From: Prochilodus magdalenae
Taxonomy: Eukaryota > Chordata > Actinopteri > Characiformes > Prochilodontidae
Direction: 5' to 3'
DNA: 64,000 nucleotides
NCBI GenBank assembly: GCA_024036415.1
Contig: JAMWET010003419.1
Location: forward strand, 791,001 to 855,000
The stretch's first letter is position 1. Each line of letters begins with the position of its first letter. A model generated the notes under the pieces. It was not told the origin of the DNA. It did not search any database and saw only the letters and a list, made by a program, of their open reading frames with translations. Below are positions 36,601 through 49,699 of this stretch, piece by piece. The position numbers and the translations under genes were made by a program.

Positions 36601-39600
36601 CCCTCTCCCTCTTCTCTCTCTCTCTTCGTAACCGTGTGTTCACTCGAATGACACCTCGGAGACCAAGACAAATTAGGGCCCCTTCCCACGTTATTCCAGG
36701 ATATAAATAGGCTGTCAGCGCTTTTTCAGTGGAGGAGATTGGGAGTTAATTTAAACATTCTTTAAGATTAATGAACGTGCTTTTTCAGCGCTTAGGCGGC
36801 GGGTGCTGGATTCATCAGGAGGCTTTTCCTGGGACTGTTCAGATGGGTCTAGTCAGGTAGTGGCAGCCACTCATTCAGCAGAGTGTCAACTGAACTGGAT
36901 TTAGTCAGCAAAGAGATTTGCTTCAGATAAAGGCAGGAGAAAACATTGGAAAACATAATGGCGGTACATTACACACTGTTCTCTATAGACTACTCTTTAA
37001 ATGCTTGAAATCATCTTTTAAAAATGTTCATATTATAGTTTTATTGTTTGAATAAATTAGATGTTTAACACATAATCTTTAGGCAACAAACTTCTATGTA
37101 AATAGTATGTATTAAATTGTATGTGTTGTATTTACTGACTCTTTGTAACTTTAATTTTCTATTTTATTATTTTGTTATTTGGTTTCAAATTGTGCAGGAC
37201 TTTGGGATACACAATGTGTATACAAGTAGCATTATAAATGCAGCTTATAATTATGAATAAATATGTTGTTGCTGTTGTTGGTGGTTTTTTTTTTTCAGTT
37301 TTAATGCATATACAAAGCATTAACAATCAAATTGATAAAGCATTTCACCACGTAAAGAACAATTAAAAAATATAAGCTGTTCTATATAAAACTCATGGTT
37401 CTAAACAGATCATTTTATTTTAAATAAAGAACACTTTAAAACCTTGAAAAATGTTTTCTCTGTGTAGTTATGTTTAAAGCTAACAATGTTAATAACAAAG
37501 GTTATAACTGTATAAAGAATTTTATGTTAGCTCAAACTTTTGAGCAGTATGTTAAGTCTAATATAGTTAATGGTGAATGAAAGTTGTTCATGATCTCACT
37601 TGAATGGTAAGTGGGACCTAAGGGACTACCTTTCATTCAATATTTGCAAAGTACTTATGTTTCCTGGCATTTCTTTAAAACTTTTACAGAGGAGTAATTT
37701 CATTTGACCATTCCAACTGCCAGTGTAGTGACCAAAAAAGTACAAAGAGAGTACTACTACAATATGAAAGGTGCTGGATGTAATAAGATTCAAAAAAGCT
37801 AAATAGTAAAAAAGTAAAAATAGTAAAAGTAAATATACATGTCACTTTTAGACCTGTCAGAATGACCGCAATATACTATCACAGACCCCAGCCATTGCTG
37901 ATTTAGAGTAATAGCATTGAATAATGGGCGTGATGCAGGTAAGTATGAGTCAGGTTTAATAATAAACAAATAATAAAAACTTGTTCCAGTATGAAAGGAT
38001 GGAAGCTAATGTGGCAATATCACAGAAAGCCTGCATAACCAAAGAAAATATGCATGTGCTTCAAATTTAAAACTCAAACTAATGATTTGCTGTGCTATAG
38101 TTTTGCTGTTTTTTCTTTTATTTCCAAATTTAAAAAATAAACTTCTTCTTAAAGTAAGTGTTATGATTCCATCAGAACTATTTGCATTGTGTGCTAGATT
38201 TGTTTATGATAACCATCTTTAAGATGCTTTAATGCGGTTGGACGAGCCTCTATATGCACAAAAAGAGTTCACTCATGCGGCCTTGAAAGGAGCTGTGGAG
38301 TCCGCTCAAGTCAAGGCCACAGTGCTCTAATGCATTCTGTTACATAATGTTGGAGAGAGCTTCGATGAACGCAGGTACAGTTTCAGAGCCATATGGTAAG
38401 CTCGCTCGCCTTAAACCTCTCAATTTTCTGCTGAGGAGAAGAATTTCAATGTGTGCCTGCCAACAGAAAGAACAATATGTATATCTACTAGTGAGGGCCT
38501 TGCTGTAATAATTCATGAGGCCAACCCCCGTGATCTAAAAGAACAGCAGAAACATTTGCCCCATGGCCCCTTGTGAATGTGTATGAGTGTGCGTTTTCAT
38601 TTAATACAACTGACCTGAAGCTGGATGTTAGGCTGCCTTGATATAAGCAGCACTAATCCCACCAGTTGTCCTTAGTTGTTATGGTACATCTGGCAGGTAG
38701 CGCCAGGACAAGCCCAGTAGTAATTTCACATCATTCATGACAACTAGGGACTAAATATGTAGATCTGATGAATTTTTAACTTGATAGATCATGTTTTTGA
38801 CTTATTAAAGTAAATGCAGCAATAGCATTGAGAAATCACATTAATAAAAGTGGAGAGCAGATTAAAAAAACAGTGGTTTGGGATAAAATGATTGAACGCT
38901 CATGCAAATTAATATAAAAAAATAGATTTGAACATTTCCAAGTATCCCCATGTATTTAGCGACTGCAACTTCTTTCTACAGAAATAAGACATTTTCTCTT
39001 TTTTTTTTCCTTATACATCGGTTGTCAGGTTAAATAGGACACTGTTGTCTCTGTGTGTGTGCACTGAGGTGCAAGTAACCTGATTAAAATATGATTATAG
39101 CAATAGATTTAAAAGAGAAGGAATTAAACATTACATTAAAAGTTTAATTTAAAATACTGAGCTGAAAGTCTGCTCAAATAGAAACATGTTCTGCCCGCTC
39201 TGGTGCTCAGTCAACTGGTTCCATTTAAGAGAAACACAGTAGCTAAACATTGCTCCAGCACGGCTGTAGCCTACCTTAGGCAGGACTAACTGACTAGCTC
39301 CTAACGATCTGAGAGTTCTGCTTATCTTATTTCTGCAGCATATCAGATAAATATGTGGATCCTACACTATTCAGCAATATATAGATCAAGTCTATTCTGT
39401 AGCATACTGATAGCCAGCATAAGGATTGAAGAATGGGGTGATGTCTTCCTTTCTTTTACTTCTAGTGAGAACTGGCAGCTGCGTTTAGATGGTGTTTAAT
39501 TATCTATTTTGGGGTTCAGTTAGAAGACCATTACAGTAATCAATCCAAGCCTATTTGGTACACCAGGGTTACATGCTAGCTCTTTAGAATTTATGGCCCC

Positions 39601-42518
39601 TGAATCATGATACGCAGCTATTCCTGAAGTAATCTTCATTCAAAATAATCTTCAAATGCTAAAAACCTAGCTATGTCAATGACAAAACGGTTCTGGATCA
39701 CTTCCAGTTATGTAATTCATGCACACTCTCATCCAAATGTATTTAATAACTATTACTGAAGAAACTAAACTCATAGCTCAAAAACTGAAAAACCTCCAAA
39801 ATAGAAAAATGCACTTTACGGCTACTATGTAAAAATATTGAAATATATGATAAATATAAACACAGTAGTTTCTGTCTAAGTATGTCATTGCAGGCACCAT
39901 GTGCTGTCATGTCAAGTTGTCATGTTTAGCAATTTAAGTGAGACAGTACCATTACCAGTAATCTATCATGGCATATATCATAATGTCTGACAGAGTACCA
40001 AAGTTGTCAAAAGCTGTCATCACATCAAACAACATCAAACAAACAAAAGTTCCCAGTTCTAAATTATCAACACAGTCTTATTCCTACAGATCACAGTGTC
40101 ATCTCATGAATCTGTTAATGAGATGTGTAGTGGTCATAGGAAATAGAACATCACTGAATTTTGATAGAACTCAATTAAGCTTGTAACTGCAACACACCAT
40201 AAGCAAATTCATGCTCTAAAAGTCTCTCTTTTTTTCCAACTCTTTCACCAACACCCATGCCAAGTCCAGGTGAGATCACCTGCCCTTCCCTGCGGAGTTC
40301 CGCACGACACACTGCCCACAATCCCCTGCCTCCCGCAGACGCACAAGAACACAGGATCAACATGACACGCAGCAGGTGGTCTGGCTACAAGGGTGCAGAC
40401 ATCTGTTTGCATGAAGGAATCTAATCAGGACCAGTGGAATTACTGTCAGGGCACTTCACACACAGTGCTGAGGGAGTAACAGAGAACTGGCTGCCCACAG
40501 ACAGCGAGGACAAAGAGCCCTCTTTCGGTCAGAAGCAGAACTGAAGGCTTAACATTGGAAATTTGCAATCATGTACTAATTTAATGAATAATATAAAATT
40601 AATCAGTATTTTTATAAAGGTAACTTTTAAATGTAAATTAAAACCGGGAAAAAAAGTCCGGTTCCAGATTTTCTGAAACAGCTCTAGACTTGGCATGAAT
40701 TGGTTAATTTCCATGAACACCAGACTTAATTTAACTTAATGATGCAATGATTAGCCAAACTAGTTGTTGGATGATAAATATAAATAATACTGGGCTCCTA
40801 CAAGAAGGGGATTGTAAATGGTTACAATTTTTTTACATGCATAACATTACTACCTATAGAATTATTATCTGCATTTCTTACAAAAACACTGATAAATAGC
40901 AATACTGCATTTATGACAGCTGACCGGTATATAAATACACATTTATTGATTTTCTAAGTAAAAATAAATTAATTCATATTTAAATCTTCTTTTGTTTGTA
41001 ACCTCTACATTCTATGTTTTTCTTTCCACCATTAAAATATGTTCTCTGTAGTTCAGAGGTCTTCAAAGACACCCACATATTAGCTGTAACCTAACTTACA
41101 ATGCATAAGGGTGGAGCAGAAATGTGTGTGCTGTGTGTGGTGGGCAGTGTACAGCCGGTTTGAAAACTCCAAACTTTGCACTGCATTTGCACAATTCTAG
41201 ATTATGAATTATCAACATTTATATCAATAGCCATAGCTAATCATCTGACATCATGTTGTGTTTGGAACCTAAGCTTTAAATCATTGCCTCTGCTAACAAA
41301 CAAGTTCTATTATAATTCAACCATGGACACATTTAACATAAGAGCAACTTATTGAGACAGTGGGATGATGTGATTACATTACAGTAAAAAACGTTATCAT
41401 AACCTTCACATTGATTTGATCTGTAAAATACAGTGGGGTTGGCATATAAATTAGCTTCCCAGTTAAAATAGCTCTTAAAAAAAGCTCAACCTAATTTTGA
41501 ACATCATGACTTAACATAAATAACACTCTCAGTATGTGTATTTGTATGTGTGGTCTTTGCTCTTTGGGTGTCTAATAGCAGCAGCCTTTTCTCTGTGGTT
41601 TCTTTATTTAAAGATATAGAATCTACGTCTATAGAGCTCTGGTGTTTTTCATTTCATTTAAACTTTCTCCTTGTTACCATTAGTATTCTTCTCCAAAATT
41701 AACAATACTTTGACAAGCGCAATGTTTCTTCTTCAAACTCCATATATGCCAGATGTTACCAATCAGAATATATGAATATATTGAATATACAAAGCATAAG
41801 AAATTAAAGCATGAGTATCTGACAGTGTTGTGCTGATATAATAGGAGGATAATAATAAAGGACTCAATACTGGTACTTAAATGCGGTATTGGTATCCCTA
41901 TTTCTGATCCAATACTGGTTATAAATGCCAGCACTGTTACTCAAACTGGTATCAGCAGTTATTTATGCTTTAGCTGCTTAATTATCAACACACTGTAAAA
42001 AATGAAGCAGCTTTAAAAAAAATTCAAAAGGCAGGTTAAGTAGATCTACGCATTTTGCTAAATATGTGTTGGTCATTTCTTATTACTAATTAATTATTTT
42101 ACTAGCAAAGACTATATATATATATAATCTAGCTGCCTTACAATTCTACAATACAGAAAGATGAACCTCTTCTTATGAAAGTCAAGATGTTTTATGTTCA
42201 TAGAAAACACATCTTGCAATGTGATTCTTTTAATCAAGCTTGCATCAATGCATCACGGTTCAAAAACATTGCCTAGACTTTACAGCACTTTTACAGCACT
42301 TTGCTTTGGATTCTGCTCTTTACCTTGCTTTATCTTATTAATTCAAATAAAGCCATGGTAGAGATTTTTCCCAGTATTCCACTCTGACTGTTTCAGAAAC
42401 TTTCAGGAGCTACTCATTCAGCACTAGTGAAAGCATCTACATATTTCCACCCAAAGGCTTTGAACACTTCTCTAAAGCACTGGTGAAAAAAAAAATTAAG
42501 TGCCCATTTGGCCCTCAC
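33624..42518. other. Intron stretch, no gene seen
   Basis: AT-rich intron. It includes a TAAA run near 33672-33695, a repeat-like block at 35608-35780 (acctcctgagacccgaaatt then a-rich run), a GC-moderate block at 36660-36870 that may be conserved non-coding, a near-palindrome CAGGTGA-ga-TCACCTG at 40267-40282, and a tccaatactgg-type relic at 41860-41960. No exon recognised. Confidence 0.55.
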
Positions 42519-42802
42519 CTGTCTATGTCGCTGGGCTTTAGCCCCGAGCCGTTATCGAGGGAGTGCTGGCGGGAGAGGCCTGGGGTCCTGTTTCGGTCCC
42601 CTGGAGGCCCTTGGTAAAGGAGTGGGGCCTCCTGCAGTTTGGCTTTCTTCTCCTCAGGAGCTTCCTCGTGGCGCCTGCGCGAGACCCCCCGGGGGTCACT
42701 CACACCTGAGGGCAATGTAGCCCCTGACCCGCTGTAGAACCAGGCCCCAGACTTGGTGAGGATTTCTTGTTGTTTTCGGCACAAGTTGCATACCCACATT
42801 AC
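42519..42802 (-). CDS. rims2: RIMS2-like exon: end of zinc finger, SGAWFY Rab-contact motif, linker
   Basis: Coding exon of 284 bp (94 codons plus 2 bases). The acceptor is a clean pyrimidine tract ending in ctgtcag, and the donor is CAG/GTGAGG at 42518. It opens with VMWVCNLCRKQQ, so Cys5 and Cys8 supply the fourth CxxC pair and complete the eight-cysteine FYVE-like finger begun at 60642-60852. SGAWFY at residues 18-23 corresponds to the SGAWFF/Y element shared by RIM, rabphilin and Slp proteins, which contacts Rab3/Rab27. The tail (EEKKAKLQE, then GLSRQHSLDNGSG) resembles the RIM2 linker rather than that of RIM1. The exon ends in phase 2 after SDID. The next RIM2 exon, normally long and serine/arginine-rich, is not visible down to position 1, so the following intron exceeds 42.5 kb. 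Confidence 0.94.
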
Positions 42803-45800
42803 CTGACAGCAAGAGAGGGGAAAGCAAGTTAGACACTGAGACTGGCACAGGCAAGGCATCATTACTTTACGTACAGAGTGCAAAACCATGAGTAGTACGT
42901 ATATGTGTGCAGTACAAAACAGAAATACAAAGGAATCAGTTGTTAGGAAGTTGATCTCTAACGCTAGAATGTGTAATGTCGTATAGGGGCCCTGGCTCTA
43001 CAAAGCTTTGCACAGTGACGCTGCTGCTAGCTACTGCCTGTTAATTATCATGGTTTTGCGCTCCACACCTCTTTCACGTGAGATGGGGATGAGGCTGAGA
43101 CTGCTGTTGTGGGAGATGACAGTAAATTAGTTCAGCACAGACTGAATTAAAAGATTTCAATAGAGACGCCAAAGCCAGAATTCATATTTTTCCTGATTTT
43201 GTCCCAGGATTAAAGTCCCACAATGAGCTGTCAGTATAAAAGAAAGCATTGAGGTCGGGATTGGTGACATCAGCAGTTTGTCTTTAGACACGGTTTCATA
43301 ACAGGCTCTACATGGGATGAAACTATGAAAAGTGAACCAAACACTTAACTATGGAAAGAGATTATATAAGTGTGGAGAGGAAGCAGTCAGTGACGACTGA
43401 GCAAACTACCAAAGACTAAGCAAACAACCGCGCAAACTACGAAGGAAGGCTTTTTCCGTGCTACTACAAACACATTATTATAAAAGACAACAGTAACACA
43501 TTATTACAACAGTAGTATGAAAAACTTGATCATATCAGAAAAATAAACTGCCATTTAAGATCTCAGGATGCCCAACAAATAATTCAAAGTATCTTCAACC
43601 ACTAAGAGCTAAAGTATCCAAGACAGAATTAAATTTTGAGGACTGCATTCCTGTATGGCTCCCATGGGATTTGTGGGTCCCACCACAAAATCTTGCAGCA
43701 CAGGACTAAACTGTGTGGGAATGAGAAGTTAACCAATCCTGTATGTAGGAAAGCAGGAAAACATATACATGAAAAAAACTTCAGAGTACAGCTTCAATTA
43801 CTGTGTTCCTTTGGAGCACTTTTCATGCTTTGCAGTCTCGGACATGAAGCTGGAAATAAACTTTCAGCTGTTTAGAAATGTCTAGCAGATAGACGGTCAG
43901 CTTCCCTAATCAGATTCTGTCTTAGCCACCTGCTTTAAATCTTTCTTTCTTTCGTTTTCTCTCTCTCCCTCTCACTCTCTTTCTGTATGCAGTGGCATAT
44001 GGCACTGCAGACTGTCCCTGTCATTTTGGCAAAAAGAGACTAGTCTGCTCTATGTGAGAGACACCAGGAGAAATCCTAGGAGGATGAACACAGGGAGTGA
44101 GCACGAGGCATATTAAGGGAGTGCTTCACTAAGAAATGCTTAAATGGCCAACAAAGAATGAAAGCAATTCATGAATGAAATCAAACACAAAGGAAACACA
44201 TGCCACACAAATGTTACAATTACTAATAATAGATGAAACTGAATAATGGACATGCATGGTATGTTTGACTTGAATGAATTGAGGAAAGAGAATAGATATG
44301 CAGTACAAGAGAAAGACAAACAGATGAGATGAACAGACATCTCTCTCTCTCTCTCTCTTTCTCTAAACTGATGGAGAACGAATGGTTAAATGGTTGCACA
44401 GTGTGTCAGGATATTTTATCTGTAGAAGGGATGGGTCAACAGATACATACAGAATACAAAAAAAAAAAAAAACATGATTTACACAATGGCTACTTGTATT
44501 TGTAAATTTACCCACACCAACTATGCCATGTGCATGGCGTCTTGCTGCTTGGGTTATAGATTCTAGCAACATCACTTTGGCCTCTAATGTTTTCACATTT
44601 TATAGGTTGCACTGGATCAGAGTGTTTATTACATTTATAAAAAGTTATAAACGGTGAGATATCTGGTGCAGAGTTAGCAGTGTTCTAGTCATTGGTGGCA
44701 TCTTTTCTAAAACTGCTGAGAGGAAGCTTCAAAATGATATGCCATGGCTGTGTGAATATTTCTGCTTTGATCTTATAGGCCATCTTGAAATGCTCTCTGT
44801 AATCTCTGGTAACTCAAAAAATCAGCTGACCTTTTACAGTCTTCGATATACACTGATGCAGTCAGTGAGACGAAAAGATGACAACTATAAAGCCAGTCAT
44901 TTTTAGAGCCCTGATCCCACCTAATATTATCAGCCAACTGACCGAACAATATACAATAGTGGACCTTTGAAAACCGGGTTGGGCAATGGCACAGCTTTAA
45001 CGTACATAATGAATAGCCCAATAATGGATTAATGGTTTAAGACTATTCAGCTGATCATTAAGAGGGACTCCACAACACAGAACAATCTTGTCTTAGTTTG
45101 TTTCATCATAGAGTAAAGGTGGCCAAATGTTCAGCTCCTACACAGTTCCATTCACAACCAAACATTAAAGCAAGGTCGTTTTTTGCCCCCTCAGGTCAAA
45201 AACAGTCACCTCCTCTCCCTTAAGGTCATAGCAGAGTCATTCGCTGACCACCCCGAAGCTGCTACGCTTCCACCACTGGCTCCTCTGGCCTTCCCAGCCT
45301 TCATTAGCCCGATCTCTCCACCCTCTCCTGGACATATCCCCGTTCTTTCAGCCCCTGCCAGAGCCCAGCACGTCAGCCCTGACCTATTTACTCAGCCCCC
45401 GATCGCAATTAGCAAAAAGTCAGCATCGGCGCTCCTCTCCATCATTATCTGCCAGGGGTAATTAAACACGCTCAGAGCCCAGAAACCGCTGGGCACCCTC
45501 TCTCCCCATTCTGAATATCTAATAACACATTAGCATTCTCCTGCCATGTAATGAACTGGGGTACTCCTCTGATCGCTCCCTGAGCTTCCAAAACAGGGAG
45601 TGATGGGTGTTTTAAATGACTCCTGATCTTTCTTAGTAATAGGATTGAATGCATTGGTCGCCACCCAGGTCATGGCACAAATATTTTTAAAAGACATTCA
45701 ATCACCAAAACGCTAAAAAGTGGAACAGGGCAAACGGTGATATAAACTAATATAAAATATGTAGTTTTTACCTAGTTTGTTTGAATTCTCTTTTTTAAAT

Positions 45801-47778
45801 TAAAATGCTTGATAAATTGTTTGTTACCAGATTAGATATTTTAAGTACTTTTAACTTCAACTGTTGAGCATTTTTAAAGTGTATCCTTGTATAAGCTCCA
45901 GCATATTTTGATAGTTTGAATGTATTCTCAGTTATATAAATGAATAATTTAACATAACACCTACTGAATCAGGTCCACCTGTATTAAAATCCGCTTTGTT
46001 TGACCTCTTTCTTTAACAGTGGTTTATTTCTGTGTGAATTTGCAGTTGACCTATCAGGTTTTTCTCTCCTGGTCACACCAAACTACTGATTAAGATGTTG
46101 GGAGCATATAAAACATTGGGCATTGTTCTGGCAGCCATGTAGGCTACTGTGAGTGGCCAATGTCCTCAAATCAAAGATGCCTCAAATATAAAAACTACTG
46201 CAGTTTTTTAATTCCTTGAATGTGTCAAAAAAACCTGACTGCTCCAAGACAGAGCACTGAAAGGTTACTTGTGTTGTTAGTGGGAATTATTCACACAGTA
46301 ATCTTATTCATAACACTATTCTTGTTTAATACCAGATGGCCCTGATGTGTATGCAGAGGTGGGCAATATGGTTAAACAACTACATCATAATACTTTTAAG
46401 TACTGCCATCAAAAACCATTAATGCAATTTAATTCAAAGTTTTCACATATTACATTAGATATTTAAACAGGACTAATTATACTTGCTTTGTCGTGACACA
46501 TGCAGTTGGTCCGTGTTTTTAAAACGTCGATGATAAAAAACATTAAAAACGTACTGCAAAGTAATGTGACGTAATTCGTTATTTTAATAAAACACTGGCA
46601 TATAATAACAGCCATCAGGAAGGGTGCCACCAAAAACTGATCTGGTGTGTGGCTGGTAAAAAAGACACAGTAAAGAGAGGCATTACCACAGTCCTCACTG
46701 ACTCCCTCCCTACTTTCTCCATTCCTTTTCTCTTGCATAGCCACATCTTCCTGAGTTTGCACATTTCATAGTCATTGAACCTGAGTCCAAAAATAGACTC
46801 TTATAATGGACAGCCACCCAGACACACAGAAAATAACTCAGGGAGAAAAAACACTGCACAGTGCATTAGCAGAAGATGTCTTTGAGTTGCTAAGCAGCTA
46901 CTGTTGACCATCACATTATTACGCAGTCTGATTCGTTGATAAACTGTACTAATACAGTATCACTATATGTAGCCTACAATCTTTTCAGAATGGCCAAGGC
47001 AGAAAGTGCATAATATATTATTGTGTGGATTTTTGTACTGGTTACTTTCCTTTTCTGACTGCTAAATATTTGTAGGAGCTCTTTTATGATGATTCATTGC
47101 TCTTTTACTGCCATTCTGAAGACTGGTTTTCTCTCATGTAACACTCATTTAATTTGCCTTTAGCTTTTCTCAGTCATTTAGCTCCCTCTTGTGGAAATAT
47201 AAATGCACTGCAATGTTATCACAGTGAAGTAAGAAATGTAGTTGGTGAAGCCAAATTCAGTGATAAATTTGACAAAAAAATAAATCACAGTTTTAAAGGT
47301 TACATGACTGTTTTACTTACTGCAACACAATTTCAGAAAGACAACACTGCTTAATAGGTAGCGATGTAAAACAAACTGCAGGGTAGCAAATGTGAAAATA
47401 ATTTCTCATTGACAAATCAACCTTCCCTGTGCACCACATCTGCACTCACAAAAAATGTCTCCTGTGCTCCAGTGCATATTGCTGTCAATATGAATATGAA
47501 ATATGAATATTCAACCTTTCTCTTATGACAAGACAGCATTCAGTACAAAGCAGTGGAGACACATGAAAAGATGTAGTGAAATATTGATGCAGCGCTGAGT
47601 GAGATGTCATCTGTATCATATAGCTGTGTTCTAATTCACCAGCACTTATCTGAAGCTAGTCTTTAAGAACCGAATGCTCTAAAGAGTCTCTTTAAAATAG
47701 TGTAGTATGAGATCTGAAGCACATTTGTATTGTTATCTGTGAATAAGGTTAAAACACCATTTCTAATTTTACAATTAC
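42803..47778. other. Intron stretch, no gene seen
   Basis: AT-rich intron with a CT microsatellite at 44340-44364, an A run at 44457-44472 and a GC-richer block at 45183-45620 with homeobox-like TAATTA/CAATTAG cores that could be conserved non-coding DNA. Short open frames have no recognised domain. Confidence 0.55.
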
Positions 47779-48345
47779 AGACTGTAGTCCACCCCTTGTT
47801 AACCTCTTTACACCCTCAGTTCTTCAACGGTTAGGACCCCCACATAGCAGGTATTATGTTGGTGGATCTTTCTCCAACCTGCAGTGGCAATGGCATGGTG
47901 GTGGTGTGTTTGTGTGTGGTTGTGCTGGTGTGAGTCTATCAGACACAGCAGTGCTGCTGGAGTGTTTAAACACCTCAGTGTCACTGCTGAACTGAGAATA
48001 GTCCACTAACCAAAGTCATCCAGCCAAGCGTCCTGTGGCCACCGATAAAGATGATTAACACAAACTGTGCAGCAATAGATCTACAAATCTGACCAACAAC
48101 ACATGAGTTGTGTAATACAGTAAACAGTTAGTTGACTGTATCTGCTCTATGATGGTCCCGTGGGGGTCCTGAACATAAAAGAACAGGGTGAAAAGGGGGT
48201 AACAAAATGTACAGAGAAATAGATGGACTACAGTCTATAATTTCAGAACTACGAAGTGCATCTATATGGTAGGTGGAGCTGAAAAAATGGACAGCGATTG
48301 CAGACACAGCAGGGGGTCCCTAATAAAATGCTCATGTTAGTGTAT
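47779..48345 (+). mobile_element. Palindromic repeat element, copy 2
   Basis: It starts cagactgtagtccacc and runs through aggacccccaca, gcaggtattatg, ggtggtggtgtg, gctggtgtgagt and acagcagtgctgctgga (left arm to about 47961). It ends with gtgggggtcctgaacat, agaacagggtgaaaaggggg, atggactacagtct and ggtggagctgaaaaaatgg. The inner half of the right arm is missing, replaced by unrelated sequence near 48095-48150. Terminal parts at both ends are mutual inverse complements. Confidence 0.75.
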
Positions 48346-49699
48346 ACAGAGGAGGGTAAATTCTACAATATTAGCAGCATTAGAACAATAACAAGTAGGT
48401 TAGACTTCAGATCAAGTGGGACATGAAGCGATACAGGGTTTGTTGTTTCTGTCAGCCAAGGATAACAAAACGTGCGCTGAATATGAATGAATGCTACTCA
48501 GATGTTGTTGCGTGTGTACTGAATCTATTTTTATGGATGCATTATCACCTCTGTGCCTGCATTTACAATACTGAACGCTTTGCGACAGCTCATGATAAGT
48601 ATAAAGACATAACAATTCTTAATACTCAATACTTATTACACAAGCATATAAAGCACTAGGTCGTAAAAGTAATAAGGACATATTTCAGCTCAGAAATGCA
48701 GATGAGCTGCAATTTAACCGAGACATATTACATAAGACACCGCCGACTGGTTTTGATGGGCTGTTCTGACGGTAGCCAAAAAGTGTCCCACTTGAACTCG
48801 CCCTACATCACAGTCCTCCATTCAAACCTTGTGATGCTGCTTTTGTGGACAGTGACTAAATTTCATGATGAGCTTCATCACTCACGTGCCACAGCAGCCT
48901 GGCACGTGGATCATGAGAATTTAATGAGCTTCTATATTTAGTGCACAGCGGCTCATAATAGACTCTGATGCATATTCATGCGTTTTGTTTTTCCTTCCAA
49001 GTTTAGAGGGACCTGTTAATTACTGGTGTTAGGAAGGAAAAGGCAGGTTGGAAAACAGGTTCTCTCCTTCAGCTCGAGCCTGTACTCGGGTGCATGGTAT
49101 CCTTAGAACTTGGAGCAGGTCCAAGTACAACTGGTCTCTGGGTAGCATACAGAGAAATAAGTGCCGGGACGCATATGCCATGTGTTTGATATGGCTGCAG
49201 GCGTTTCTGCAGTCCAGTACTGATTTCAGAGACTACAAAATGGCAGATGTGTAAAACAGATATTTAAGAGTAACAAGCCCTTACAGGAGAAATTATACTA
49301 AATCTAAAACAGTTCTGTATACGACCCATGACATTTCAGCATACAGTATTCTTACTATACTGTAACTGTGCTGTACTCTAAGCTGTAACGCATGTAGTTT
49401 ACAGCAGTGAAGTCTTATAAGAATACTGAAGAAATTCATGAAACATAACATTTTATTTTTAGACGGTCAGAATTAGCAGAACTTGTTTACGTTCATGGTA
49501 ATAAGGAGGCACATTAATCAAAGGTTAGCCCCACTGGCTAATACAGTCCAGTCAGTTTCTCCTATGTTTAGCCTGCTAAAAGATGCTAACGTTGATTTAT
49601 GCTAACATTACCGTCTATGAATCCTTAAAAATGTCATTATGCTTACCCAAAATGGCCATTTCCCCTGGTTTTATGAGGAAAAGGTCCACTCTGAAAGCT
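48346..49699. other. Intron stretch, no gene seen
   Basis: Contains a perfect inverted repeat of two CACGTG E-boxes at 48883-48908 in a block that may be conserved. Otherwise AT-rich sequence with no recognised exon. Confidence 0.55.
48883..48908. promoter_or_regulatory. Inverted pair of CACGTG E-boxes
   Basis: CACGTGCCA and TGGCACGTG form perfect 9-bp arms around an 8-bp spacer (cagcagcc). CACGTG is the canonical E-box bound by bHLH factors of the USF/MYC/CLOCK groups. Function here is unproven. Confidence 0.4.

Larger units (their letters stand above)
1..42518 (-). other. RIMS2 intron (over 42.5 kb), 3' end outside window
   Basis: From the donor at 42518 to position 1 no exon with RIM2 sequence is recognisable, other than the alternative first exon at 31438-31559. 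The next RIM2 coding exon normally encodes several hundred residues and would show as a long open frame on the minus strand; none is present. The stretch is AT-rich and stop-dense, with the repeats listed separately. The intron assignment is inferred from the exon at 42519 and its strand. Confidence 0.8.

Noticed and set aside
42508..42720. Plus-strand 70-codon frame over the second RIMS2 exon
   Set aside because: Shadow of the GC-rich minus-strand coding exon.
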